Of a DNA stretch of 29,838 nt, positions 5,700 to 12,911 are shown in pieces; position 1 is the stretch's first letter, and each line of letters starts with the position of its first letter. The translations under genes were made by a program, and so were the position numbers. The notes below the pieces were generated by a model. That model did no database searches, had not been told where the DNA came from, and worked only from the letters and a program-made list of their open reading frames with translations. Source of the DNA: a virus; the IMG/VR virus record IMGVR_UViG_3300037042_001256, positions 1 through 29,838 of that record; one strand, 5' to 3'.

Positions 5700-6527
5700 A
5701 TGATTAAGTCACACTATTTCCCATCACGCACGTTCACTTCCAAAGAGGAGTTGTTTAAGGCATTGAAGGATTCCGAGATGGACATCATTGAGTTCAAGAC
5801 GGCTAACGTATACAAGGGTTGTGATAAGTCTACTACGATTGGCAAGTCACACAACACTAAGGAAGCCACTAAGGGCATAGGATTCGCAACTAAGGAGAAC
5901 TATATCTATCCCATCATCAGTACTACAAGGTATATGGATAGCCACGATGATGTTCACTTCGATGGTTGTTTCACTAAGACGGTTAAGGAACAACAAGGTA
6001 AGGTTTACTATTGTGCCGACCATAACCTATCTCTATCAGGCATCATTGCATCGAAGAAGAACGTAGAGATGATGGTTGAACCTGTTGATTGGTCTATCGT
6101 AGGTAAGGAGTATCAAGGGCAAACTGAAGCGTTGGTGTTTGCCATAGACAAGGCTAAGATTACGAATCAGTTAGCGTTGGATATGATTGAATCCGATCCT
6201 GAGTTGGAGAATAGTATCCGTATGCAGTACGTTAAGGTGCAGATGGGTGTAGATTCAATGGATAAGATGTATGCGGAGAACAAGAGATACTACGATAGTC
6301 GCATAAACGAGATAGCGAACGCTGATGTAGTGAAGGAGCAAGGATACTTCTTTGGTGTAGAAGAGTTAAAGATACACAAGGAAGGAAGTATGGTTATCGC
6401 AGGTGGTAGCAACGATGCAACAAGAATATATACTGAGCCGACTAAAGTCACTCAGACTATTATAGAGCCGACTACGGTCACTCAAACGGAACGAAATAAA
6501 GATTATTCAAAAATTAAATTCATTTAA
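5700..6527 (+). CDS. Prohead serine protease
   Basis: This 275-residue protein most likely cleaves the scaffold or delta domain of the capsid protein during maturation. The family pattern is visible: a strand region with MDSHDDV, then DHNLSLSG with the likely catalytic His108, and ENSIRMQYVKV with the likely nucleophile Ser172. The region about 176-275 is charged and ends with a repeated EPTKVTQT / EPTTVTQT segment, which may be a scaffolding or self-cleaved tail. Its position directly upstream of the capsid gene (one base between stop and ATG) is standard. I am confident of the family; the precise catalytic triad was not modelled. Confidence 0.85.
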   Translation: MIKSHYFPSRTFTSKEELFKALKDSEMDIIEFKTANVYKGCDKSTTIGKSHNTKEATKGIGFATKENYIYPIISTTRYMDSHDDVHFDGCFTKTVKEQQGKVYYCADHNLSLSGIIASKKNVEMMVEPVDWSIVGKEYQGQTEALVFAIDKAKITNQLALDMIESDPELENSIRMQYVKVQMGVDSMDKMYAENKRYYDSRINEIANADVVKEQGYFFGVEELKIHKEGSMVIAGGSNDATRIYTEPTKVTQTIIEPTTVTQTERNKDYSKIKFI

Positions 6528-6528
6528 A

Positions 6529-7857
6529 ATGACAAAAGCAGAAAAAGCAGCACAAGACGCTGCGATACTAGCACAGTTTGAAGAAAGCATTAAAGATTTG
6601 CCTGAAACTGAAAAGACCCTGATGAGAACAGTAAAGTCTCAAATTGATTCAGCATTAGCTAAACAAACTTCAGAGAATGAAGAAGCTACCGCTAAAGCCT
6701 TAGAAGATGCCCTTGCGCAACTTAAAGAGCAAGAAACTATCAAAGCTATGGCTAAGACATTACAAGCGCAAGGATTGGCTATTAGCCGTATCGAAGCAAG
6801 TAAGTTAGTTCCTAACGCAGAACCTGCTACTTTTCAAGAATCATTGAAAGCAGCATTGGAATCACAAGCATCTACACTTGAAGAAGTACGTTCACAAGGC
6901 GGTCTTCGTAAAGGTCAAGATTTGAACTTTGAAGTAAAAGCTGCGGTCACTATCTCAGAAGCTCAAACTATTTTATCAACAGGTACTTATCAAAGCCTTA
7001 CACAAAATACAGGTATCGTTTCAGCTATCAGACGCAGACCTGAGCAATATTTACAATCAGTTACAACGGGAACAATCAATACTCGTTATGCGATGTGGAT
7101 TGAGGAAACTGGAGATGATGGTGTTACACCTGTAATGATTGGTGAAAACGTAACAAAAACTCAAATTTCTGTTCTCTATTTAGAGAAAACTCAGAAAGTA
7201 GAAAAGATTGCAGTATATTCTAAAGTTACTACCGAAATGTTGGCTGACTTGCCACAATTGACAAGTTACATCCAAAATGCAATGTTGAAGCGTGTTAGTG
7301 TTGCTATTGAAAATCAATTATTCTCAGGTACAGGTACAAGCCCACAAATCAAAGGTGCTATAAATTGGGCAACTGCATTTGGAGCAGGGAGTTTAGCTAA
7401 TACTATCCCTTACGCTAACGAAATTGATGTTATCCACGCAGTTGCAAATCAAGTTGATTTAGCTTTCGGTACACCTAACGCAATCTTCGTTCACCCTGAT
7501 ACATTGAACAAAATCTTCGGATTGAAATCAACAACAGGCGAACCATTGTACAAAGATTATATGGATTGGTCTATCGGTGGTATGGGTCGTAACTTGGTTG
7601 TTGCAGGTATGCAAGTAATTGCTACTCCTGCCGTTACCGCAGGTACTTTCGTTGGTGGTGATATGAAAGCGTTGAATGTATTGTTCAGAGAAAGTTTAAA
7701 CATCCGTTTAACTCCATCAGGTGACGATCCAATCAACAACTTGATGACACTTATCGTTGAGGCTCGTCTTGTTCAGTTTGCATCTGCTAACGACTTAGGA
7801 TGTTTAGTAGAAGGTGATTTCACAACAGCTATCGCAGCTTTAACTTCAATAGCATAA
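6529..7857 (+). CDS. Major capsid protein, HK97 fold
   Basis: This 442-residue protein has the classic HK97-type layout. An N-terminal helical, charged segment (about residues 1-115, with many Glu/Lys/Ala/Gln) serves as the delta domain and would be removed by the upstream protease. The folded shell domain follows, with recognisable phrases such as TEMLADLPQLTSYI, ENQLFSGTGTSPQIKG and FVHPDTLNKIFGLK. It starts one base after the protease stop. Lysines are mostly AAA, unlike the terminase, which may reflect selection for high expression or a different origin. Assignment to the phage capsid family is strong from both sequence texture and gene order. Confidence 0.93.
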   Translation: MTKAEKAAQDAAILAQFEESIKDLPETEKTLMRTVKSQIDSALAKQTSENEEATAKALEDALAQLKEQETIKAMAKTLQAQGLAISRIEASKLVPNAEPATFQESLKAALESQASTLEEVRSQGGLRKGQDLNFEVKAAVTISEAQTILSTGTYQSLTQNTGIVSAIRRRPEQYLQSVTTGTINTRYAMWIEETGDDGVTPVMIGENVTKTQISVLYLEKTQKVEKIAVYSKVTTEMLADLPQLTSYIQNAMLKRVSVAIENQLFSGTGTSPQIKGAINWATAFGAGSLANTIPYANEIDVIHAVANQVDLAFGTPNAIFVHPDTLNKIFGLKSTTGEPLYKDYMDWSIGGMGRNLVVAGMQVIATPAVTAGTFVGGDMKALNVLFRESLNIRLTPSGDDPINNLMTLIVEARLVQFASANDLGCLVEGDFTTAIAALTSIA

Positions 7858-7868
7858 ATTAAATAACA

Positions 7869-8105
7869 ATGGCAAAATCTAAAGTAAATAAAGTAATAGA
7901 AGAATTGGATGTATTAGATACTCCCATCGAAGAACAACCGATGGTTGAACAACCGATAATTGAAGAACTACCAATCTTAAAAGGTGACCAAATTATCATC
8001 GGATTAGGATTAGGTGGACTTGTTAAGGATAAGGAATACAAGGTGTCATCCGACATAGCTACTATTTTAATTGCTAAGGGTTTTGCCTCTTTAAAAAATA
8101 AATAA
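7869..8105 (+). CDS. Small head-associated protein
   Basis: A 78-residue protein right after the capsid gene. The N-terminal half is acidic with a repeated EEQPMVEQPIIEELP segment. The C-terminal half has the phrase KDKEYKVSSDIATILIAKGFA, a pattern (GxxYxVxxxxAxxLxxxGxA) common in short phage proteins encoded between capsid and connector genes. A head decoration or connector role is inferred only from place and this pattern. A minus-strand frame covering the same bases is a shadow. Confidence 0.7.
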   Translation: MAKSKVNKVIEELDVLDTPIEEQPMVEQPIIEELPILKGDQIIIGLGLGGLVKDKEYKVSSDIATILIAKGFASLKNK

Positions 8106-8633
8106 ATGAAAAAAATAGGAATCATATTACTGATGGCTGCGCTCTTCAGTTGCAACGACACACAAGCGCAAATTACAATGTATAAGTCAACCGCTTTACA
8201 AAGTGGTATTACTACAAGTACAACAGATACGTTGGACAATAGTGAGACTACTTACTTTAATGCACCTTCAGGTTCATTGAACAAGTACACGGCTTGTAAC
8301 TATACGGTACACTTTACATTAGATACCATTTCAGGAACAGTAACTCCTGGTAATGTTATTCTTCAAGGAAGTTACGATGGTATAACTTGGTTTAATTTAG
8401 GCGGTAATCCTGGTATTGATGGTAAGAACTGCGATTCATTGACATATGCAGTAGGTAATTGTGCTAATGCGGTAAACTATGTAAGTTCAATGGGCGGTAC
8501 TAATAAATACGCTTATACTATACTTAATTCAGTAAACTCTCCAAGAGTAACTTATATCCGTTTAAAACTTGTTTCAACAGGTACTCAATCTACAAGGATT
8601 TACAATGTCAAACTAATTCCATTTACACGATAG
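8106..8633 (+). CDS. Lipoprotein-like exported protein inside the head gene block
   Basis: A 175-residue protein that begins immediately after the previous stop. The N-terminus MKKIGIILLMAALFSCNDTQAQ is a textbook Sec signal with a lipobox-like LFSC (Cys16), or alternatively a signal peptidase I site after TQA. The remainder is Thr/Ser/Asn/Gly-rich and beta-strand-like, ending in strands such as YIRLKLV, as in a small beta-sandwich. Finding a signal peptide between capsid and connector genes is unusual. It could be a surface-displayed protein altering the infected host or a virion decoration; the sequence does not decide. Confidence 0.7.
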   Translation: MKKIGIILLMAALFSCNDTQAQITMYKSTALQSGITTSTTDTLDNSETTYFNAPSGSLNKYTACNYTVHFTLDTISGTVTPGNVILQGSYDGITWFNLGGNPGIDGKNCDSLTYAVGNCANAVNYVSSMGGTNKYAYTILNSVNSPRVTYIRLKLVSTGTQSTRIYNVKLIPFTR

Positions 8634-8634
8634 T

Positions 8635-9195
8635 ATGAGCCAAATAACTCAATTAAATCATTTCGCAGGTAATATCTATTTACCCAATACGACTAATCAA
8701 TCAAGCGTAGAGGGTGCAAAAGCTACTGCGTTCATTTTAAAATATGAACCTGAGTATTTGCAGTATATATTAGGTTATGAATTGTACGATTTATTTGAGG
8801 ATGGGTTATTGGCTAATACGACTATCTACAAGAACATTAGAGATGGTGTTGTTTACACAGATGTATGGACAGGTCGCACGGAGAAATGGTATGGTTTTGC
8901 AACGGTTGGTAAGAATCCAATAGCAAATTATATTTACTATCAGTTGTTGAAAAACAACGCACAACAAACAACAGGAATTGGTCAGGTGAACACGGTAGCG
9001 GAAAACGCTACTCGTGTCTCTCCTGAGATTCCAATGTGTAGTGCTTGGAATGAGATGGTTGATTTTAATATCAAGTTATACGGATTCTTATACGCTAATC
9101 AAGACATATATCCATCTTGGATTGGCAACGATTACTACGCAAGGTCACAAGAGTTTGTAAACCTATTCAGAAAGATTAATACATTCGGCATCTAA
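8635..9195 (+). CDS. Head-tail connector-like protein
   Basis: A 186-residue protein with LNHFAGNIYLPNTTN near the N-terminus and an aromatic-rich helical body (YLQYILGYELYDLFEDGLL, NPIANYIYYQLLKNNAQQTTGIGQ). This resembles the DUF6712-type proteins of Bacteroidota phages that occupy the gp6-like head-tail connector slot, where a helical protein docks beneath the portal. Its place after the capsid and before the tail completion gene agrees. The final base of its stop codon overlaps the first base of the next ATG. The family name is from memory. Confidence 0.65.
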   Translation: MSQITQLNHFAGNIYLPNTTNQSSVEGAKATAFILKYEPEYLQYILGYELYDLFEDGLLANTTIYKNIRDGVVYTDVWTGRTEKWYGFATVGKNPIANYIYYQLLKNNAQQTTGIGQVNTVAENATRVSPEIPMCSAWNEMVDFNIKLYGFLYANQDIYPSWIGNDYYARSQEFVNLFRKINTFGI

Positions 9196-10382
9196 TGGCA
9201 GCAACCTATACTTCACTCCCAGTATCTATACCTTCATTAATGAAGGCGATTGTTAGCGAGGTAGAAGTTAATTTAACGTCTGATGCAACGCTTGATATTC
9301 CAAGAGTATCATTTAAGTGCGAGACTTGGATTAAGCTAATGGAAAGGCTGAGTAAGGAATCCCAAATATCTACATTTGATGAGGCAAAGTATCCTCTTGT
9401 TGCATTATTACGCAACTTTGATGAGAAGTATAAAGCCAACACGGATTTAGTTGAAGTATCATTGACATTGGTGATTGTAACACCATCTACACCCACAAAA
9501 GAGAGTGAGGACAGAGAAGTAGATAATTACACACCGATACTATATCCTATCTATGCTGAGTTGATGTCGGTACTTGCCGAATCACCTTACTTCTTAGGTT
9601 ATGGTATATCCATTGAGCATACCAAGACGGATAATATGCACTTAGGAGTTGATGGAACACAAGGTAACACAAAGTACTTACTTCCTGATTGCGTTGATGG
9701 TATTATCATAAGCGGATTGAAGTTAGGAGTTGTACCATCACGTTGTGTTGGGTTTAACTATGGCCCTTCAGTTCAGTTGACATACTTGAATAACATAAGC
9801 GATTTAGATATATATTCAAATGGTGATATCATTACCGTAACTCTTAGTGGCGCACAATACATCAATACAGGCTTTGGTTCAACTCCATTATATTACCTAA
9901 ATGTACCTACATCATCAGGTTATTCACAAGATTATGCTATTGATATTGGAGAAGATATTACATTCCAAATAGATGGATTAACGGATAATTCTTATATAGC
10001 GTATGTATGGTGCGATGATGGGTTAACAGTTAGTACTTTGTACTTTACTTTCTATGTTAAAGGGAATCAAGTTGTTAAGTATACACCAAGCGTTAAGTAT
10101 GAATTGACAAACTTCATAGTTACAGGTGAAGAATATACAGACTACCCATTTGATGTTGTACATAGATGTACTTATTCAAGTCCTAATATACAACAAATAA
10201 TAGTATTAAGCGGAGGTGGAAATGTACAATATGATAATCAATTTGTGCCATTTGTGCAAGATACAACTGAAATAACAACAACAATTTTAATAGAACAACC
10301 CCCTGTCCCTGCTGCGGTATATTATGAAGTTACGGTTGACGGACAAAATTTAACATCACAATCATTTTATAAAACAAATTAA
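9195..10382 (+). CDS. Tail completion-like protein with added beta domains
   Basis: A 395-residue protein. Residues 1 to about 170 look like a compact alpha/beta tail-completion or neck protein (start, then LMERLSKESQISTFDEAKYPLVALL, then TLVIVTPSTPTKES, then GYGISIEHTK). The rest (about 185-395) reads as two or three immunoglobulin-like beta domains rich in Tyr, Thr and Val, with many aromatic strands. The first part agrees with its place between connector and tail tube genes. The added beta domains are not required for that job and may project from the neck to bind host-surface sugars. The split into domains is by eye. Confidence 0.6.
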   Translation: MAATYTSLPVSIPSLMKAIVSEVEVNLTSDATLDIPRVSFKCETWIKLMERLSKESQISTFDEAKYPLVALLRNFDEKYKANTDLVEVSLTLVIVTPSTPTKESEDREVDNYTPILYPIYAELMSVLAESPYFLGYGISIEHTKTDNMHLGVDGTQGNTKYLLPDCVDGIIISGLKLGVVPSRCVGFNYGPSVQLTYLNNISDLDIYSNGDIITVTLSGAQYINTGFGSTPLYYLNVPTSSGYSQDYAIDIGEDITFQIDGLTDNSYIAYVWCDDGLTVSTLYFTFYVKGNQVVKYTPSVKYELTNFIVTGEEYTDYPFDVVHRCTYSSPNIQQIIVLSGGGNVQYDNQFVPFVQDTTEITTTILIEQPPVPAAVYYEVTVDGQNLTSQSFYKTN

Positions 10383-10387
10383 AAATT

Positions 10388-11365
10388 ATGCCTACATACA
10401 CAAACATAATCGCTTGTAATACTGCGAATAGTAATACAGGGATTCCTCAATGTTCCTTCGACTTTGGAACTATTGAAAAATTTATGCTTATCCCTAAAGG
10501 GACTAAGTTTACACAAACGCACGTTCAGACTTTATTCTCAGTCTTGAATGGCTCATCAGTAGCAGGTTCAGCGCAATATAGTCCTGAATCAGGAAGAGGT
10601 TACCCAATCGGTAAGTTCATAAACATTGAAGATAAGAGTACGGAAACGACTACTACTTCAACAGGATATGGCTCAATGATTCTTGGTAAGAAAGGTAAGT
10701 TCCACTTTGAGTGGGAGTATAAGAATGGTGGTATGAACTACGATATTATGCTTACTACATTTGAAGGCGCACAAGACACATACGATGTATTGTTATTCGA
10801 TAAGACTGCTAATGCGGTAATCGGAACTACACCTGATGCTAATGCTTCTAGTTACGTCCTTCAAGGTCTTAGCCTTGACTTGATTATCTGCCCTCTACCT
10901 AAGTTATCTGCCGATGGTGTTACAACACACAAGATAGGATTGATATTCTCTGATGCTAACGAGTTGATGCAATCAATGGCTTACTATGTATTACCTACTT
11001 CACAAAAAGTTAATAACATCGTAGGTTTGCGTAATTTGGAGTTAAATATCCATACATCATTTACAGGTACAACAGGTAAGATTAGAATTACAACCGATGG
11101 TGGTGCAGTAGACTTGTATGACACTTATGGTTCTATATTAGCAGGTCTAAACGCTAACTGGGCGGTAGTTAATAATAATACAGGTGCAACATTGACTATT
11201 ACTTCAATAACTGCAACGGCTGCTACAAAAACATTGAATTTTGTAATGTCGGCATCAATTACCGCAGCTCAGGAGATTACTATAACTACTCCTACGGCAG
11301 CTCAATTAAGCGCAGGTTCTATGCCTGGATTTGGTAACGGTCAAGTAATAACAACAGTAGTTTAA
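10388..11365 (+). CDS. Major tail (tube) protein candidate
   Basis: A 325-residue protein preceding the tail chaperone and tape-measure genes, where the tube subunit is encoded. Residues 1 to about 205 resemble a tube protein, starting MPTYTNIIACNTANSNTGIP and including LGKKGKFHFEWEYKNGGMNYDIML. The C-terminal 110 residues (from about VGLRNLELNIHTSF) form a Thr/Ala-rich beta domain like the Ig-type decorations that stud many siphophage tails. The length is large for a bare tube subunit (often 150-250), supporting the decoration reading. No frameshift signal for an optional C-terminal extension was noticed. Confidence 0.65.
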   Translation: MPTYTNIIACNTANSNTGIPQCSFDFGTIEKFMLIPKGTKFTQTHVQTLFSVLNGSSVAGSAQYSPESGRGYPIGKFINIEDKSTETTTTSTGYGSMILGKKGKFHFEWEYKNGGMNYDIMLTTFEGAQDTYDVLLFDKTANAVIGTTPDANASSYVLQGLSLDLIICPLPKLSADGVTTHKIGLIFSDANELMQSMAYYVLPTSQKVNNIVGLRNLELNIHTSFTGTTGKIRITTDGGAVDLYDTYGSILAGLNANWAVVNNNTGATLTITSITATAATKTLNFVMSASITAAQEITITTPTAAQLSAGSMPGFGNGQVITTVV

Positions 11366-11366
11366 T

Positions 11367-11552
11367 ATGGATAATATAACAATAACAATAGATAATACAA
11401 CTTGGAATACTAATGTAGTCAAGTCGTATACATCGGTATCTGAGTTTGTTGTAGCACACGCTACATACGATTGGTTCACCGAAGAATATCTTAACAATGT
11501 ATATTTTCTTGCAACTGCAACTGAGGACAAGCCTAAAGGTAAAAACAAATAA
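11367..11552 (+). CDS. Small hypothetical tail-region protein
   Basis: A 61-residue protein starting one base after the tube gene stop. The N-terminal half alternates polar and hydrophobic residues as in beta strands (MDNITITIDNTTWN), followed by an aromatic helix and a lysine-rich end (PKGKNK). No known family. Its tight link to the tube gene implies a tail role, but this is inference only. Confidence 0.6.
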   Translation: MDNITITIDNTTWNTNVVKSYTSVSEFVVAHATYDWFTEEYLNNVYFLATATEDKPKGKNK

Positions 11553-11559
11553 CAAACAG

Positions 11560-11585
11560 GGAGGGTGCGGTAATGCGCACCCTCC
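11560..11585 (+). terminator. GC-rich 10-bp hairpin inside the tail operon
   Basis: GGAGGGTGCG (11560-11569) pairs perfectly with CGCACCCTCC (11576-11585) around a GTAATG loop. There is no T tract. It fills most of the 41-base gap between two genes, and its loop and 3' arm hold an ATG (11573) in frame with the next gene. It may be a transcript-end or processing hairpin that raises tube-protein mRNA, or a translation block for the next gene. Confidence 0.5.
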
Positions 11586-11593
11586 ATTACCTT

Positions 11594-12028
11594 ATGACAA
11601 TAGAGGAGAAATATCGCAGGTTTAGAGGGTTGCAAAAAGACCTTGATATATGTGGTATGGATTCTATGAGAGACACGCAAAAAGAGTTCTTAGACTACAA
11701 TAAAGAGCAAATGTTGAGTGGTGAAGGTAATGATGGACAAAAGATGGGCGAATACGCATTTCCGTGGTACGGAGATATGAAGTTTAAGATGAACCCACAA
11801 GCAGATGGTAATGTTGACTTGTATCTAACTGGTTCTTTTCAAGCAGGAATGTTTATGGATATATCGGCTAAGAACTATGTCATCAAGAGTACTGACGGCA
11901 AGACTGCAAAGTTACTTGGTTGGTATCCTAACGCATTCGGATTGAATAAGGATAACTTGGATGAGTATAGAAATGGTGTATTTTTCGATGCCTTTATGAA
12001 AAGAGTAAGACGGCAAGTAAATGGCTAA
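11594..12028 (+). CDS. Tail-associated protein, possible tail completion factor
   Basis: A 144-residue protein. The frame extends up to an ATG at 11573, but that codon lies in the loop and 3' arm of a strong hairpin; the ATG at 11594 (MTIEEKYRRFRG) is preferred. The phrase VDLYLTGSFQAGMF followed by a basic C-terminus (FFDAFMKRVRRQVNG) resembles small neck or tail-completion proteins of the Mu gpG / HK97 gp10 type, but the match is loose. It lies between the tube and tape-measure genes and overlaps the next gene by eight bases. Function stays tentative. Confidence 0.65.
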   Translation: MTIEEKYRRFRGLQKDLDICGMDSMRDTQKEFLDYNKEQMLSGEGNDGQKMGEYAFPWYGDMKFKMNPQADGNVDLYLTGSFQAGMFMDISAKNYVIKSTDGKTAKLLGWYPNAFGLNKDNLDEYRNGVFFDAFMKRVRRQVNG

Positions 12029-12227
12029 GGTTAAGATATGTTTGCCGTGTGAGAGAGAGAAGGCTAAGTTACCAACGTATGGTAAATTGGCTAAAGAACG
12101 AGCAATAAATGAAAACAAAATAATAGTAGTATATTTCGATGAAGAGGATAAAAAGTATTATACAACGGATTTGGAAACAGCGCAAAAGCGAGGTTATAAA
12201 GCCGTTGAATATTACACGCCTCTATAA
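12021..12227 (+). CDS. Small CxxC protein in the tail operon
   Basis: A 68-residue basic protein beginning MAKVKICLPCEREK, with a single CxxC pair (Cys7, Cys10) and a C-terminal phrase KKYYTTDLETAQKRGYKAVEYY. One CxxC pair could bind metal as a dimer or be redox-active; no second pair is present. It overlaps the gene before it by eight bases and ends ten bases before the next ATG. It is not a recognised family. Confidence 0.6.
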   Translation: MAKVKICLPCEREKAKLPTYGKLAKERAINENKIIVVYFDEEDKKYYTTDLETAQKRGYKAVEYYTPL

Positions 12228-12237
12228 CTCTATTGAT

Positions 12238-12759
12238 ATGCCACTACGAGTATTCATTGATGCAATCGTAGATGGTAACACCGAAGATATTGATAACTTT
12301 GAAGATATTTACATTGAGTTTTGCGAATCTATTGGCGGTAAGCAGTTAGAACAATCAATGGATCAGAACAAGGAGATAGTAACTCTACGTTCAAGGGTTA
12401 TCGTTACCGCTAAGACTATTGAGATGTTGCTAATGTCAAGGAGTAAGGATATGTTTGACTTGCTTATGTCCTTTGAGTATCCTACACAAGCATTGGAGTT
12501 CTCTGATGAGAACATAGAGAAGTTGATAATGCAGATTGAACCGCACTTGAAGTTGGAATCGGTTGACTTACAAGTTATGCAGAACGCATTGCCAAAGACT
12601 AAAGGAAGTTACACAAGAGATTACTTTTACTCAATGTTGGTTGAGATTTCAACGGCATTCAAGATGTCCGTAACGGATGATATATCTCTTAGGATGTATT
12701 GTGCTTATGTAGTGAAATACAAGCAATACGCAGAACAATTAAATAGACAAAACATATGA
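12238..12759 (+). CDS. Tail assembly chaperone candidate
   Basis: A 173-residue, mostly helical and acidic protein placed just upstream of the tape measure, the usual slot for the chaperone that coats the tape measure during tail assembly. The frame continues upstream to 12139, but the ATG at 12238 (MPLRVFIDAIVDGN) follows the previous stop directly, while the longer form would overlap that gene heavily. I saw no obvious slippery sequence for the -1 frameshift that makes the second chaperone product in many siphophages; the next frame encodes a membrane microprotein instead. Assignment is by position and composition. Confidence 0.6.
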   Translation: MPLRVFIDAIVDGNTEDIDNFEDIYIEFCESIGGKQLEQSMDQNKEIVTLRSRVIVTAKTIEMLLMSRSKDMFDLLMSFEYPTQALEFSDENIEKLIMQIEPHLKLESVDLQVMQNALPKTKGSYTRDYFYSMLVEISTAFKMSVTDDISLRMYCAYVVKYKQYAEQLNRQNI

Positions 12760-12911
12760 TATACTTAGCTTGTTTTATTGGCGGTGTTATTTGCACATTT
12801 GCAACCTCTTGGTTGTATAATAAGATGATTGATATATATTTGCAAAGGAAGGAAGACGAAGACTTTTTAACGGACTATTTTAACCAATTAGAAGAAGATG
12901 GCAAACGCTAA
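12756..12911 (+). CDS. 51-residue membrane microprotein before the tape measure
   Basis: ATGA overlap joins this frame to the chaperone candidate (stop 12757-12759). It encodes MIYLACFIGGVICTFATSWL, a single transmembrane helix, followed by an acidic and aromatic tail (LQRKEDEDFLTDYF). Its stop lies 14 bases inside the tape-measure gene, so both ends are translationally coupled to neighbours, which supports it being real despite its size. It occupies the slot where a frameshifted chaperone extension often sits. Function unknown. Confidence 0.6.
   Translation: MIYLACFIGGVICTFATSWLYNKMIDIYLQRKEDEDFLTDYFNQLEEDGKR

Noticed and set aside
7859-8239. A 126-codon minus-strand frame opposite the small head gene
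   Set aside because: It lies antisense to a tight plus-strand operon, has no promoter or start context and is a codon-use shadow; the other minus-strand frames inside genes were dismissed for the same reason.
12139-12237. Upstream extension of the tail chaperone candidate
   Set aside because: It would overlap the preceding 68-residue gene almost fully; the ATG at 12238 fits the gap after that gene.
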